NCBI RefSeq assembly: GCF_003248355.1
Contig: NZ_QKWY01000002.1
Coordinates: 124,001-188,000, forward strand
Length of the DNA: 64,000 bases
Source of the DNA: Streptomyces sp. AC1-42W
GTDB lineage: Bacteria > Actinomycetota > Actinomycetes > Streptomycetales > Streptomycetaceae
Direction of reading: 5' to 3'
A program made the translations under genes and the position numbers. Position 1 is the first letter of the stretch. Every line of letters starts with the position of its first letter. Below the pieces are notes generated by a model that was not told where the DNA came from, did no database searches, and saw only the letters and a program-made list of their open reading frames with translations. Shown piece by piece: positions 25,294 through 33,387 of the stretch.

Positions 25294-26160
25294 TCAGTCG
25301 GCGATGAGGCCCTCGCGGAGCTGGGCCAGGGTGCGGGTCAGCAGGCGGGAGACGTGCATCTGGGAGATGCCGACCTCCTCGCCGATCTGGGACTGCGTCA
25401 TGTTGGCGAAGAACCGCAGCATGATGATCTGCCGTTCCCGCTGCGGCAGCTTGGCCAGCAGCGGCTTGAGGGACTCGCGGTACTCGACGCCCTCCAGCGC
25501 GGCGTCCTCGTAACCGAGCCGGTCGGCCAGCGAGCCCTCGCCGCCGTCGTCCTCGGGGGCGGGGGAGTCCAGCGAGGAGGCGGTGTAGGCGTTGCCCACG
25601 GCGAGGCCGTCGACGACCTCCTCCTCGGAGACCCCGAGCGCCTTGGCCAGCTCCGGGACGGTCGGCGAGCGGTCGAGCTTCTGCGCGAGCTCGTCGCTGG
25701 TCCGGGTGAGGGCGAGCCGCAGCTCCTGGAGCCGGCGCGGCACGCGTACCGACCACGACGTGTCCCGGAAGAACCGCTTGATCTCCCCGACGACCGTCGG
25801 CATCGCGAACGTCGGGAACTCCACGCCGCGTTCGCAGTCGAAGCGGTCGATCGCCTTGATCAGGCCGATGGTGCCGACCTGGACGATGTCCTCCATCGGC
25901 TCGTTGCGGCTGCGGAACCGCGCGGCGGCGTACCGCACGAGCGGCAGGTTCAGCTCGATGAGCGTGTCCCGTACATACGCACGCTCCGGGCTGTCCGTCC
26001 CGCCGGGCCCCGGGGCGGGCCCCAGCGCGGCGAGCCGCAGGAACAGGGAGCGGGAGAGCGTGCGGGTGTCGATGGCTTCCGGCGAGCTGGTGAGCGCAAC
26101 GGGTGCGGGTTCGCTCTTGGTGAGCGTGAGCACCTTCGAGCTGCCCTGTTCTTCGGACAT
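25294..26160 (-). CDS. SigB-family RNA polymerase sigma factor (SigN-like by position)
   Basis: A 288-residue sigma-70 group 3 protein from ATG 26160, after AAGGGGGTGG. Region 2 is NLPLVRYAAARFRSRNEPMEDIVQVGTIGLIKAIDRFD with FPTFAMPTVVGEIKRFFRD. Region 3 is in the middle, and region 4 is LPQRERQIIMLRFFANMTQSQIGEEVGISQMHVSRLLTRTL. This is the B. subtilis SigB/SigF type that abounds in Streptomyces and is usually controlled by anti-sigma partners. It lies 234 bp after a close paralogue. From memory, S. coelicolor has sigN (SCO4034) and sigF (SCO4035) adjacent in this setting; the name is by position only. Confidence 0.85.
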   Translation of the reverse strand: MSEEQGSSKVLTLTKSEPAPVALTSSPEAIDTRTLSRSLFLRLAALGPAPGPGGTDSPERAYVRDTLIELNLPLVRYAAARFRSRNEPMEDIVQVGTIGLIKAIDRFDCERGVEFPTFAMPTVVGEIKRFFRDTSWSVRVPRRLQELRLALTRTSDELAQKLDRSPTVPELAKALGVSEEEVVDGLAVGNAYTASSLDSPAPEDDGGEGSLADRLGYEDAALEGVEYRESLKPLLAKLPQRERQIIMLRFFANMTQSQIGEEVGISQMHVSRLLTRTLAQLREGLIAD

Positions 26161-26298
26161 GCCACCCCCTTGAGGTCGCGGACGGTCGCGGTGGCCACGA
26201 CCATCGGAGGAACGCAGCCTGCCACCTGAATACCGGAGGCGGGACTGCGGCAAACGCGCTTCCCGCAGAATGTCACATGTCGGCAACGCGCTGTAGTG

Positions 26299-26312
26299 AC
26301 TTGTCGACAAGT
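26299..26312. promoter_or_regulatory. Perfect 14-bp palindrome between two sigma-factor genes
   Basis: ACTTGTCGACAAGT is a perfect palindrome, extendable to GT-ACTTGTCGACAAGT-AC with one mismatch each side. It lies in the 234-bp gap upstream of the first sigma gene (start 26160) and downstream of the second (stop 26395). It could be an operator for the first gene; no promoter elements can be fixed. Confidence 0.5.
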
Positions 26313-26394
26313 TACGGGGGAGTCTGTGCAGTTAACAAGGGGTGTGAGGCTTTTGGCCGGCGGGAAACGCCCAAGAACGGTCTACCCGTCTCAG

Positions 26395-27273
26395 CTACGC
26401 CTCGATCCTGTTTGCGGATCGGAGTCTGGCGAAACTACGGGCGAGAAGCCTTGACACATGCATCTGCGACACCCCCAGCTCCGCGCTGATCTGGGACTGC
26501 GTCAGATTGCTGTAGTACCGCAGGAGCAGGATGCGCTGCTCGCGCTCGGGCAGTTGTACGAGGAGGTGCCGGACGAGGTCCCGGTGCTCGACGCCCGCCA
26601 GCGCGGGGTCCTCGTAGCCGAGCCGGTCGAGCAGTCCGGGCAGCCCGTCGCCCTCCTGGGCGGCCTCCAGCGAGGTGGCGTGGTACGAGCGCCCGGCCTC
26701 GATGCAGGCCAGCACCTCGTCCTCGGAGATCCTCAGCCGCTCCGCGATCTCGGCGGTGGTCGGCGACCGGCCGTGCGCGGTCGTCAGGTCCTCGGTGGCG
26801 CCGGTGACCTGGACCCACAGCTCGTGCAGCCGCCGGGGTACGTGGACGGTGCGCACGTTGTCCCGGAAGTACCGTTTGATCTCGCCGACGACCGTCGGCA
26901 TCGCGAACGTCGGGAACTGGACGCCGCGTTCGGGGTCGAAGCGGTCGATGGCGTTGATCAGCCCGATGGTGCCGACCTGGACGACGTCCTCCATCGGCTC
27001 GTTGCGGCTGCGGAACCGCGCGGCGGCGTACCGCACGAGCGGCAGGTTCGCCTCGATCAGCGCCGTCCGGACCCGTTCGCGCTCCGGGGTGCCCGGCTCC
27101 AGGGTCTTCAGCCGGCCGAACAGCACCTGGGTCAGCGCCCTGGTGTCGGCGGCGCGGGACCTGGCGGGCGCGACCGTCTCGTCGGGGGTCTCCTGGAGCG
27201 GCGCCGGCGCCGGGGCGGCCGGTGCCGCCTGGTGGACCTGGGGAGGCACTTGAGGCGCTGTACTGGCCGGCAC
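26395..27273 (-). CDS. sigF: SigB-family RNA polymerase sigma factor (SigF-like by position)
   Basis: A 292-residue paralogue of the previous sigma factor, start GTG 27273 after AAAGGGGTGG. It has an Ala/Pro-rich leader of about 40 residues, then region 2 (NLPLVRYAAARFRSRNEPMEDVVQVGTIGLINAIDRFD), FPTFAMPTVVGEIKRYFRDN and region 4 (LPEREQRILLLRYYSNLTQSQISAELGVSQMHVSRLLARSF). Position relative to tadA and upp matches what I recall of S. coelicolor sigF, a late sporulation sigma factor, hence the tentative symbol. The near identity of the two neighbours' region 2 suggests tandem duplication. Confidence 0.8.
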   Translation of the reverse strand: MPASTAPQVPPQVHQAAPAAPAPAPLQETPDETVAPARSRAADTRALTQVLFGRLKTLEPGTPERERVRTALIEANLPLVRYAAARFRSRNEPMEDVVQVGTIGLINAIDRFDPERGVQFPTFAMPTVVGEIKRYFRDNVRTVHVPRRLHELWVQVTGATEDLTTAHGRSPTTAEIAERLRISEDEVLACIEAGRSYHATSLEAAQEGDGLPGLLDRLGYEDPALAGVEHRDLVRHLLVQLPEREQRILLLRYYSNLTQSQISAELGVSQMHVSRLLARSFARLRSANRIEA

Positions 27274-27391
27274 GATGACGCCACCCCTTTGCGGTCAACT
27301 TCAGTCAATCCGTCTGTCAAAAGCGGTCATAGCATCACAAGACATGACCACTATGTGCAAGCACCCCATAGCGCCGTGTTGAACACAGGAA

Positions 27392-27418
27392 AGCCCCTCA
27401 CCGCGCCGGTGAGGGGCT
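27392..27418. terminator. Hairpin terminator
   Basis: AGCCCCTCACC, a five-base loop, then GGTGAGGGGCT form a perfect 11-bp stem. It lies 17 bp beyond the stop of the Dabb-domain gene (27435, minus strand) and upstream of the sigma gene start, so it probably ends the Dabb transcript. No long T run follows, as is usual in Streptomyces. Confidence 0.75.
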
Positions 27419-27434
27419 CGCAGGGCCGAAGGCG

Positions 27435-27728
27435 TCAGAACGGGTAGTCCGCGATCACCCAGGTGGCGAACTCGCGCCAGAGCCCGGCGGCCGCCTGGTG
27501 GTCGGGGTGCTCCAGATACCGCTTCAGCGCGGCCTCGTCCGCGACCGCGGAGTTGATGGCGAAGTCGTACGCGATCGGCCGGTCGGTGATGTTCCAGGCG
27601 CACTCCCAGAACTCCAGCTCCGGGACCGTGCCCTCCAGGGCCCGGAACGCCTCGGCGCCCGCGACGACCCGGGGGTCGTCCCGCTCGACGCCGTCGTTCA
27701 GCTTGAACAGGACCAGATGGCGGATCAC
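27435..27728 (-). CDS. Dabb (stress-responsive alpha/beta-barrel) domain protein
   Basis: A 97-residue protein from GTG 27728, after AGGAGCACCGC. It begins IRHLVLFKLNDGV and contains the central FEFWECAWN-like strand and HPDHQAAAGLWREFATWVIADYPF, the conserved end of Dabb dimeric ferredoxin-like proteins. Such proteins act in stress responses or as small cyclases in polyketide and olivetolic-acid-type pathways. No biosynthetic genes are adjacent, so a housekeeping or stress role is more likely. It is 10 bases from the small membrane gene upstream, forming a small operon. Confidence 0.82.
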   Translation of the reverse strand: MIRHLVLFKLNDGVERDDPRVVAGAEAFRALEGTVPELEFWECAWNITDRPIAYDFAINSAVADEAALKRYLEHPDHQAAAGLWREFATWVIADYPF

Positions 27729-27737
27729 GCGGTGCTC

Positions 27738-27902
27738 CTAGTTGACCAGCTCGGACATGAAGTCGCCGACCCCCTGGGCGGCGTTCGCGATGCCCTCGAA
27801 CCCTACTTGGACCAGGTCCGCGGCCCGTGCGGGGGAGTTGATGATCGTGTAGAGCACGAAGACGACTATCGCGTAGAGGGCTATCTTCTTCGCTTGTGCC
27901 AT
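27738..27902 (-). CDS. Small single-pass membrane protein
   Basis: A 54-residue protein from ATG 27902, after AAGGGGAGTCAGGGGCC. One hydrophobic helix (IALYAIVVFVLYTIINSP) is followed by a polar amphipathic tail (ADLVQVGFEGIANAAQGVGDFMSELVN). Function unknown. It probably shares a transcript with the Dabb gene. Confidence 0.7.
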   Translation of the reverse strand: MAQAKKIALYAIVVFVLYTIINSPARAADLVQVGFEGIANAAQGVGDFMSELVN

Positions 27903-28259
27903 CGGCCCCTGACTCCCCTTCGATCCCCTGCGGTTTCGATCCCCTGTACGGTCGGGCGAGTCTATCCGTACGCATGCCCGTTTCCGCCGGGAGTTCCGGA
28001 TCGCCCGTGCCGTGCCGCGGCCGCCGCACGAGGGACCAAGGACCTGCGGATCGGGGCCCTTCGGCAGGCCCGGCGCGGCCCCCGGCACGGCAGGATGGGA
28101 TACGAGCCCCCGCGGACTCCACGGAGTCCCGGCGGCCGGAGCAGGGGTCCTGTCGCGGGACCCGTGCCGTGGCCTCCCCCGACCGCGGCAAGGAGCGACA
28201 GCCCCTGGCTCCGGGGGAAGCGGCACATCCCCCCCGATGCCGCTTCCCCCCTCCCCCTC
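27903..28259. other. 357-bp gap with no gene; contains a terminator
   Basis: No reading frame in this stretch is convincing on codon use or motif content. It holds the upstream region of the small membrane gene and a long hairpin at 28213-28250. Other short dyads (for example around GTCGCGGGACC) are weak. I see no RNA gene. Confidence 0.6.
28213..28250. terminator. Long hairpin terminator after the DUF371-type gene
   Basis: GGGGGAAGCGGCA at 28213-28225 and TGCCGCTTCCCCC at 28238-28250 form a perfect 13-bp stem with a 12-base loop. It begins 10 bp beyond the stop of the gene ending at 28260 (minus strand) and is likely its terminator. Confidence 0.8.
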
Positions 28260-29414
28260 CTACTTCTTCCGGCGCCCCGCGTCCCGCTCGCCCCCGTCCC
28301 GCGCTCCCGGCGCATCGCCCAGCGCGTCGTAGACGTCGCGGCGGCTGATCCCGAGCGGCCGGAGCACCGTGCTGAGGGTGCGTGCGGTGACCCCCTGCTC
28401 CACCAGCACGGGGAGCAGGGGCCGCAGGTCCACGTTCCAGGCGCCGCGCTCCGGGGCCGCCAGCACGAACACGCCCTCCTCGTCGCCGTCCAGGGCCGCG
28501 ACCGCCTCCGGCAGCGGCAGCCAGCGCACCCCGTGCCCCAGGTCCGGGCGGCCGTCCGGCACGGCGATCCGGCGCTCCGCCGCAGACCCGGCCAGCACCT
28601 CCGCGAGCGCGCCGAGAGCGGAACCGGGGGCCGTGAACACCACGGGGACCGGCGCCGTGCGCACCAGTTCGGCGTGCGGCGCGGCGGCCAGGGCCCGGCG
28701 GTCGGTCCGGCCGAGGTGCACCGCCGGCGCGGCCGGCAGCCCGGCCGCGAGCAGCGCCGGCAGGGCCCCGGTCGCATCGCCCACCACCTCGAACCGCGCC
28801 CCGTGCCCGGCCGCCTCGACGAGCCACGCGCCGGCCGCCTGCGAGACGCCGTCCAGCGGGCCGGACACGGTCGCGGCGATCACCCCGCCGTCCGCCAGGG
28901 CCGTGCGCGCCGCGTCCGGGACGCGCGCCGCGTCCAGGTCCAGCGAGGCGTCCGCGTCCCGCCACAGCAGCCCCGTCCGCCCGCCCGGCTCCGGCAGGCC
29001 GCGCCGGTGCACCAGGACGAGCGGCTGACGCGGCCCGGACTCGGTGAGCGTGAGGGTCACCTCGTTCGCCGGGTCGCCGAGCGCGGCGGTGAACTCCGCG
29101 CCGAGGTCGCTCGCCACCAGCGTGCTGCGGAAGGCGAAGGTGTCCGGTGAGGCGTGCTCGCTGCGCCGGAGCACCAGGCGGTCGGTGACCTCGTGGTGCG
29201 GGTTGACGACGGCGGTGCCGGTCGCGGTGTGCGGCCCGGCGGTCAGCCGGACGGCGACCGGGCCGCGCAGCAGGGCGAGCCCCCGCGCGTCGAAGGCGGC
29301 GTCCACTCCGACGACGCAGGTCGCCCGCGCGGTGATGTCCCGCTCGCCGGTGATCTCCAGGGTCTTGGCATGGGTCGCGCGGACGTTCTCATGGCCCCTG
29401 GCCTGGATCTTCAT
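28260..29414 (-). CDS. DUF371-domain protein with RsmI-like C-terminal domain
   Basis: A 384-residue protein from ATG 29414. The N-terminal 140 residues (IQARGHENVRATHAKTLEITGERDITARATCVVGVDA) match the DUF371 pattern, a family best known from archaea. The C-terminal half (VIAATVSGPLDGVSQAAGAWLVEAAGHGARFEVVGDATGALPALLAAGLP...) has the order of elements of tetrapyrrole-methylase-type rRNA methyltransferases such as RsmI. It lacks a clear glycine-rich SAM motif, so it may be degenerate. The charged tail ends RRKK. A role in RNA or nucleotide handling is only an inference. Family assignment is from pattern memory. Confidence 0.6.
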   Translation of the reverse strand: MKIQARGHENVRATHAKTLEITGERDITARATCVVGVDAAFDARGLALLRGPVAVRLTAGPHTATGTAVVNPHHEVTDRLVLRRSEHASPDTFAFRSTLVASDLGAEFTAALGDPANEVTLTLTESGPRQPLVLVHRRGLPEPGGRTGLLWRDADASLDLDAARVPDAARTALADGGVIAATVSGPLDGVSQAAGAWLVEAAGHGARFEVVGDATGALPALLAAGLPAAPAVHLGRTDRRALAAAPHAELVRTAPVPVVFTAPGSALGALAEVLAGSAAERRIAVPDGRPDLGHGVRWLPLPEAVAALDGDEEGVFVLAAPERGAWNVDLRPLLPVLVEQGVTARTLSTVLRPLGISRRDVYDALGDAPGARDGGERDAGRRKK

Positions 29415-29509
29415 TGCCTTCTCCAGGCCGTAGACGTGGTCCGACCGGCCATCGTAATCCGCGTTCCGCGCGCGGAGCCGGGCGGCGCGGGGCCAGTAGA
29501 CTTCCCGGC

Positions 29510-30004
29510 ATGTTCGAACACCTCCGCCACAAGCCGGGCACCACTCTGCTGCGCCCCCGTGAGCTCGTCATCGCGTGCTCGGCCTTCCGCAGCCGGGTCA
29601 ACCTGTCGAGCGTGGTGCGGACGGCGGGGTGCTGCGGAGTCGAGCGGATCATCGCCTGCGGCAACGCGAAGCTCGACCCGAAGATCGCCCGGGACGGCGC
29701 CGAGCACGTCGAGATCGAGGTGCGCAGGAGCCTGCCCCCGGTGCTGAAGAAGATGCGCGAGGAGGGCTACACCGTCATCGCGCTCGAACAGGCCACGAAC
29801 TCCAAGAGCCTGCACGAGATCAGCTTCCCCCGTAAGGCGGTCATCGTCCTCGGCAACGAGCGGACCGGGCTCAAGGAGGACGAGCTCGCCTGCGTCGACG
29901 AGTGCGTGGAGATCCCGGTCTGGGGCTCGCCGCACAGCTACAACGTGGCCACGGCGGGCGCCATGGCCATGTACGAGTACTGCCGGCAGTTCCCGACCGG
30001 CTGA
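29510..30004 (+). CDS. TrmH/SpoU-family RNA 2'-O-methyltransferase
   Basis: A 164-residue SPOUT enzyme from ATG 29510. The three family motifs are present: NLSSVVRTAGCCGVERI (motif 1), AVIVLGNERTGL (motif 2) and SYNVATAGAMAMYEYCRQ (motif 3), which form the knotted SAM site. The length fits the minimal TrmL/TrmH-like class acting on tRNA or rRNA ribose. It is divergent from the DUF371 gene (95 bp between starts) and convergent with the KamB-like gene. Confidence 0.88.
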   Translation: MFEHLRHKPGTTLLRPRELVIACSAFRSRVNLSSVVRTAGCCGVERIIACGNAKLDPKIARDGAEHVEIEVRRSLPPVLKKMREEGYTVIALEQATNSKSLHEISFPRKAVIVLGNERTGLKEDELACVDECVEIPVWGSPHSYNVATAGAMAMYEYCRQFPTG

Positions 30005-30032
30005 CCGCCGGTCTTCCCGGCCGGGCGCCCGG

Positions 30033-30695
30033 CTACTCCGCCGGTTCGGCGGTGACGGCCGTCAGGGTCGCGATGACCTCGGTGCTGGCCGCGTCCAGCC
30101 GGCGCGCCCACGACGAGGAGACGGCGGCGGCCTCCTCCGCCGGGGTGAGCCGGAAGCCGGTGATCCGCCACCCGGCGGCGAGCGCCTTCGCGGTGAGCAC
30201 GTCCTCGACGTAGGCGTCGGTCAGCTCCGGCAGCCCCTGGATGTCGCGCGGCACCGGCTCGCGCCAGATGCTGGTGCCCACCGTCGCGGTGAGCGGCGCG
30301 CCCGGCTTGGCGACGGTCCGCAGCCCGGTCCAGATGTCCTCGTCGCCGCGCACCAGACCGTGCAGCAGCTTTCCCCACGGCATCAGCACCAGCAGCTCGT
30401 CGGCGGCCCCGGCCAGCTCCTCGGGGGCGCTCTCGATCGAGGAGTTGACGAGCAGCAGGTTCGGTACGCCGCCCTTGGCGGGCTTGCGGCGGCTGCGGAT
30501 GCTCGTCTGCGTCATCCGCTGCCAGGCCGGGTCCACCCCCACGACCAGCCAGTCCGGGTTCTCCTTGGCGATGCGGTAGGAGGCCCTGGCATCGCCCGTG
30601 CCGACGTCGACGACGACTCGGGAACTCTCCTGGGCCAGCTGCCGGAATTCACCGTCGGCGGCCTTCTCGAGTTTCTTGCCTCGTACGATCTGCAT
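30033..30695 (-). CDS. KamB/NpmA-like 16S rRNA A1408 N1-methyltransferase homologue
   Basis: A 220-residue protein, start ATG 30695 (MQIVRGKKLEKAADGEF); this matches the 215-220 residue length of KamB/NpmA. The frame stays open to GTG 30803, but codon use there is less typical. Motif I is VVVDVGTGDARASYRIAKENP, followed by VVGVDP, KPAKGGVPNLL, and the family marks LLVLMPWGKLLHG (W107) and SSSWARRL (W196). In NpmA, W107 and W197 clamp the flipped A1408. KamB-type methylation gives kanamycin/apramycin-class aminoglycoside resistance. Here no aminoglycoside cluster is nearby, so it may be a silent or housekeeping homologue. Confidence 0.82.
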   Translation of the reverse strand: MQIVRGKKLEKAADGEFRQLAQESSRVVVDVGTGDARASYRIAKENPDWLVVGVDPAWQRMTQTSIRSRRKPAKGGVPNLLLVNSSIESAPEELAGAADELLVLMPWGKLLHGLVRGDEDIWTGLRTVAKPGAPLTATVGTSIWREPVPRDIQGLPELTDAYVEDVLTAKALAAGWRITGFRLTPAEEAAAVSSSWARRLDAASTEVIATLTAVTAEPAE

Positions 30696-30886
30696 CAGGG
30701 CCAGTGCTTTCTTCCGATGGCTCGCGGGAGTCCCGGCGACGAGCCGTTTGCCTCGCCCGGGCCGGGGTACGGTGATCAGCCCATGCGATGTCGCGATGTG
30801 CACGGGTCATGGTCTCGCATCCCCGAGCGCTTTGACCAACCGGCTGCCGCCCCCGGGCACCCCGACGGGAAGGTGTGCTTGCGTTC

Positions 30887-31909
30887 ATGAGGATCGGCAT
30901 CATCGGCGCCGGGCGCATGGGCGCGTGGCACGCCCGGAACCTCGCCTCCTTCGACGACGGCCACACCCTGCTGGTCCACGACGCGCGGTACGAGGCGGCG
31001 GAGAGCCTGGCCAAGGCCGTGGACGGCACGGCGCACCACCGCGCCGACGAGCTGCTGGAGGCGGTGGACGCCGTGGTCGTGGCGGTTCCCGCCGCCATGC
31101 GCACCGCCGCCTTCCCGCGCGCGGTGGAGGCGGGGCTGCCGGTGTTCTGCGAGAAGCCGCTCGCCCACACCGCCGAGGCGGCGCGCGCGCTGGCCGCGGT
31201 GGCGGCCGCCGCCGGCAACCACCGGGTGCAGGTCGGCTTCCAGCGCCGCTGCGACCCCGGCCACCGCGCGGTACGGGAACGGCTCGGCCGGGGCGACCTG
31301 GGCCGGCTGCTCATGATCCGCTGCACGGCCTTCGACCACGAACCGCCACCGGCCGGGTACGACACCTCGTCCGGCGGCATCTTCGCCGACTGCCTGATCC
31401 ACGACATCGACGCCGTCCACTGGCTCACCGGGCAGCGCACGGTCTCCGTGCTGGCCGACGAGGCACGGGTCGGCGGGGAGCCGTCCGCAGGCGGGGGGCC
31501 GTGCGGCGGCGGGGTCGCCGTCGCCACCGCTCTGCTCACCCTGGCCGACGGCACCCGCGCCGTGCTCACGGCCTCCCGCTTCAACCCGTACGGCTACGAC
31601 CACCGCGCCGAACTCCTCGGCACCCGCGACTCGCTGACCATCGGCCTCGACGAGCGGACCCCGCTGCGCTCCCCGTTCACCTCGGGAACCGGCACCCCCG
31701 TGCACCCCGCCTACACCGGCTTCACCGACCGCTTCGCGCGGGCGTACCAGGAGGAGATGCGGGCCTTCGTGCGCCTGGCCAGGGGCGAGGAGCCCAGCGT
31801 CTGCCCGCCCGCGGAGGCGGTCCTCGCCCAGGAGGTGGCCGACGCGGCCGCCCGCTCCGCGGCCACGGGCGCCCTGGTGACCCTGCCGGCCCCGCGCGGG
31901 GACGCCTGA
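30887..31909 (+). CDS. Gfo/Idh/MocA-family oxidoreductase
   Basis: A 340-residue protein from ATG 30887. The N-terminal Rossmann domain starts MRIGIIGAGRMGAWHARNL. The EKPLAHT motif carries the conserved Lys, and the C-terminal domain has GGIFADCLIHDIDAVHWL with the Asp-His pair typical of inositol 2-dehydrogenase-like enzymes. It oxidises or reduces a sugar or inositol; substrate unknown. It stands alone before a strong terminator. Confidence 0.85.
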   Translation: MRIGIIGAGRMGAWHARNLASFDDGHTLLVHDARYEAAESLAKAVDGTAHHRADELLEAVDAVVVAVPAAMRTAAFPRAVEAGLPVFCEKPLAHTAEAARALAAVAAAAGNHRVQVGFQRRCDPGHRAVRERLGRGDLGRLLMIRCTAFDHEPPPAGYDTSSGGIFADCLIHDIDAVHWLTGQRTVSVLADEARVGGEPSAGGGPCGGGVAVATALLTLADGTRAVLTASRFNPYGYDHRAELLGTRDSLTIGLDERTPLRSPFTSGTGTPVHPAYTGFTDRFARAYQEEMRAFVRLARGEEPSVCPPAEAVLAQEVADAAARSAATGALVTLPAPRGDA

Positions 31910-31931
31910 CAAACGGCCCGGGCACACAGAA

Positions 31932-31969
31932 AACCGCCCCCGATCCGTTCGCACGGTTCGGGGGCGGTT
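31932..31969. terminator. Strong bidirectional-looking hairpin
   Basis: AACCGCCCCCGA pairs with TCGGGGGCGGTT, and after a T-T mismatch CCGT pairs with ACGG around a TCGC loop. It lies between the oxidoreductase stop (31909) and the 3' end of tRNA-Ser (minus strand), so it can end both transcripts. Confidence 0.8.
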
Positions 31970-31973
31970 CCGC

Positions 31974-32061
31974 TGGCGGTAGCGGAGGGATTTGAACCCT
32001 CGGTGAGTTTCCCCACACTCGCTTTCGAGGCGAGCTCCTTCGGCCGCTCGGACACGCTACC
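31974..32061 (-). tRNA. tRNA-Ser (anticodon CGA)
   Basis: On the minus strand the acceptor GGTAGCG (5' end at 32061) pairs with CGCTACC, followed by discriminator G and encoded CCA (31974-31976). The anticodon arm CTCGC-CTCGAAA-GCGAG gives anticodon CGA, reading UCG. A long variable arm (GTGTGGGGAAACTCACC region) and the T loop GGTTCAAATCC fit a class II tRNA-Ser. Its length of 88 bases with CCA is normal. Confidence 0.95.
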
Positions 32062-32138
32062 GAGAGAGAGCTTAGACCATGTTGGCCGTACGCAGAAATC
32101 CGATACCGGAGGGCTGACGGCGCTCCGGCGGGGGCCGG

Positions 32139-32636
32139 TCAGCGGTCGCGGAAGAAGGCCGTCAGACGGGCCGCGCAGTCGGCCTCCAGGACCCCGGGGA
32201 CGACCTCGGGGCGGTGGTTGAGGCGCCGGTCGCGCACGACGTCCCAGAGCGATCCGGCGGCGCCGGCCTTCTCGTCGCGGGCGCCGTAGACCACCCGGCC
32301 CACCCGGGCCTGCACCAGGGCGCCCGCGCACATGGTGCAGGGCTCCAGGGTGACGACCAGGGTGCAGCCGGTCAGCCGCCACTCGCCGAGCGCGGCGGCG
32401 GCCCGGCGCAGCGCCAGGACCTCGGCGTGCGCGGTCGGGTCGCCGGTCGCCTCGCGTTCGTTGCGGCCCGCGGCGAGCCGGGCCCCGTCCGGGCCGAGGA
32501 CGACGGCGCCGACCGGTACGTCACCGGTCGCCGCCGCACGGTCGGCCTCGGCCAGGGCGCGGCGCATGGGCTCCCGCCACGGGTCCCGTACGGGATCGGG
32601 CGGTACGGGGGTGTGCGGATGGGGTGCTTCGGTCAC
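32139..32636 (-). CDS. tadA: tRNA-specific adenosine deaminase TadA
   Basis: A 165-residue cytidine-deaminase-fold protein from GTG 32636. Zinc motifs are TAHAEVLAL (HAE with catalytic Glu) and EPCTMCAGALV (PCxxC). The DVPVGAVVL strand and the RDEKAGAAGSLWDVV segment are characteristic of TadA. It converts adenosine 34 of tRNA-Arg(ACG) to inosine. The next gene upstream encodes the actinobacterial deaminase-associated protein, supporting the call. Confidence 0.92.
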   Translation of the reverse strand: MTEAPHPHTPVPPDPVRDPWREPMRRALAEADRAAATGDVPVGAVVLGPDGARLAAGRNEREATGDPTAHAEVLALRRAAAALGEWRLTGCTLVVTLEPCTMCAGALVQARVGRVVYGARDEKAGAAGSLWDVVRDRRLNHRPEVVPGVLEADCAARLTAFFRDR

Positions 32637-32646
32637 CCGGCGGACC

Positions 32647-33195
32647 CTAGCGGACGGTCTCCAGGACCTCGGCCGCCCCCAGCGCGTCCGCGATCTCCGC
32701 CAGGGCGTCCGTCCGCAGCATCAGCAGTTCGGCCTCGGGGAGCCCGAGGTCGGACAGCACCCCGGTGTCCCCGATCGGTCCGGCCGGGACGACGCCCGCG
32801 CCGGGCCCGTCGTCATCGTCGTTGTCGTTGTCGGCAGTGTTCGGCTCGCCGTCCTCCGTACCGTCGAGGCCGACGAGTTCCTCCAGGGCTGCGATCGTGT
32901 CCTCGGCCCCTGGTTCGCGGCCGAGCAGCTCATCGGTGAGCAGGATCTCCCCGTACGAGGAGCGGGCGGCGGCGGAGGCGTCCGAGACGTAGATCCGCGG
33001 GTCCTCCTCACCGTCCACCCGGACGACGCCGAACCAGGCGTCCTCCTGCTCGATGAACACGAGCACCGTGTCCTCGTCAACCGAGGCGTCACGGGCCAGA
33101 TCCGTCAGGTCGGACAGGGTCTCCACATCGTCGAGCTCCGTGTCGCTCGCTTCCCACCCGTCTTCGGTGCGCGCGAGCAGTGCGGCGAAGTACAC
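32647..33195 (-). CDS. tRNA adenosine deaminase-associated protein
   Basis: A 182-residue acidic protein. I chose GTG 33195 because GGGAGAG lies just upstream and the product then begins VYFAALLARTEDGWEASDTELDDVE, the known start of this family. The frame is open to 33339. It contains LVFIEQEDAWFGVVRVDGEEDPRIYVSDA and an Asp/Asn-rich linker (NDNDDDD) before AELLMLRTDALAEIADALGAAEVLE. The gene is always next to tadA in actinobacteria. Biochemical role unknown. Confidence 0.8.
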   Translation of the reverse strand: MYFAALLARTEDGWEASDTELDDVETLSDLTDLARDASVDEDTVLVFIEQEDAWFGVVRVDGEEDPRIYVSDASAAARSSYGEILLTDELLGREPGAEDTIAALEELVGLDGTEDGEPNTADNDNDDDDGPGAGVVPAGPIGDTGVLSDLGLPEAELLMLRTDALAEIADALGAAEVLETVR

Positions 33196-33387
33196 CGTGA
33201 CTCTCCCACTGGTCTCGGGGCCAAGGGCCGGTCCGGACGGGGAGGCAGCCGGTGCTCCGGCTGTCCCGTGTCCCGCCCATTCGGAATCGTGGCAGAAACG
33301 AGCGCCTCGCGGCAGCAGTTCCGCCGTTGAGTCGGCCATCAGTTCTCGCGGCCACCGTCACCAGGGGGTTTTCCGCAGGCCGGAGGG

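Noticed and set aside
31974..32061. tRNA-Ser(CGA) as part of the Ser-tRNA-dependent cluster
   Set aside because: It lies over 4 kb outside the cluster beside tadA in a conserved-looking region and has its own terminator, so it is most likely the housekeeping copy.
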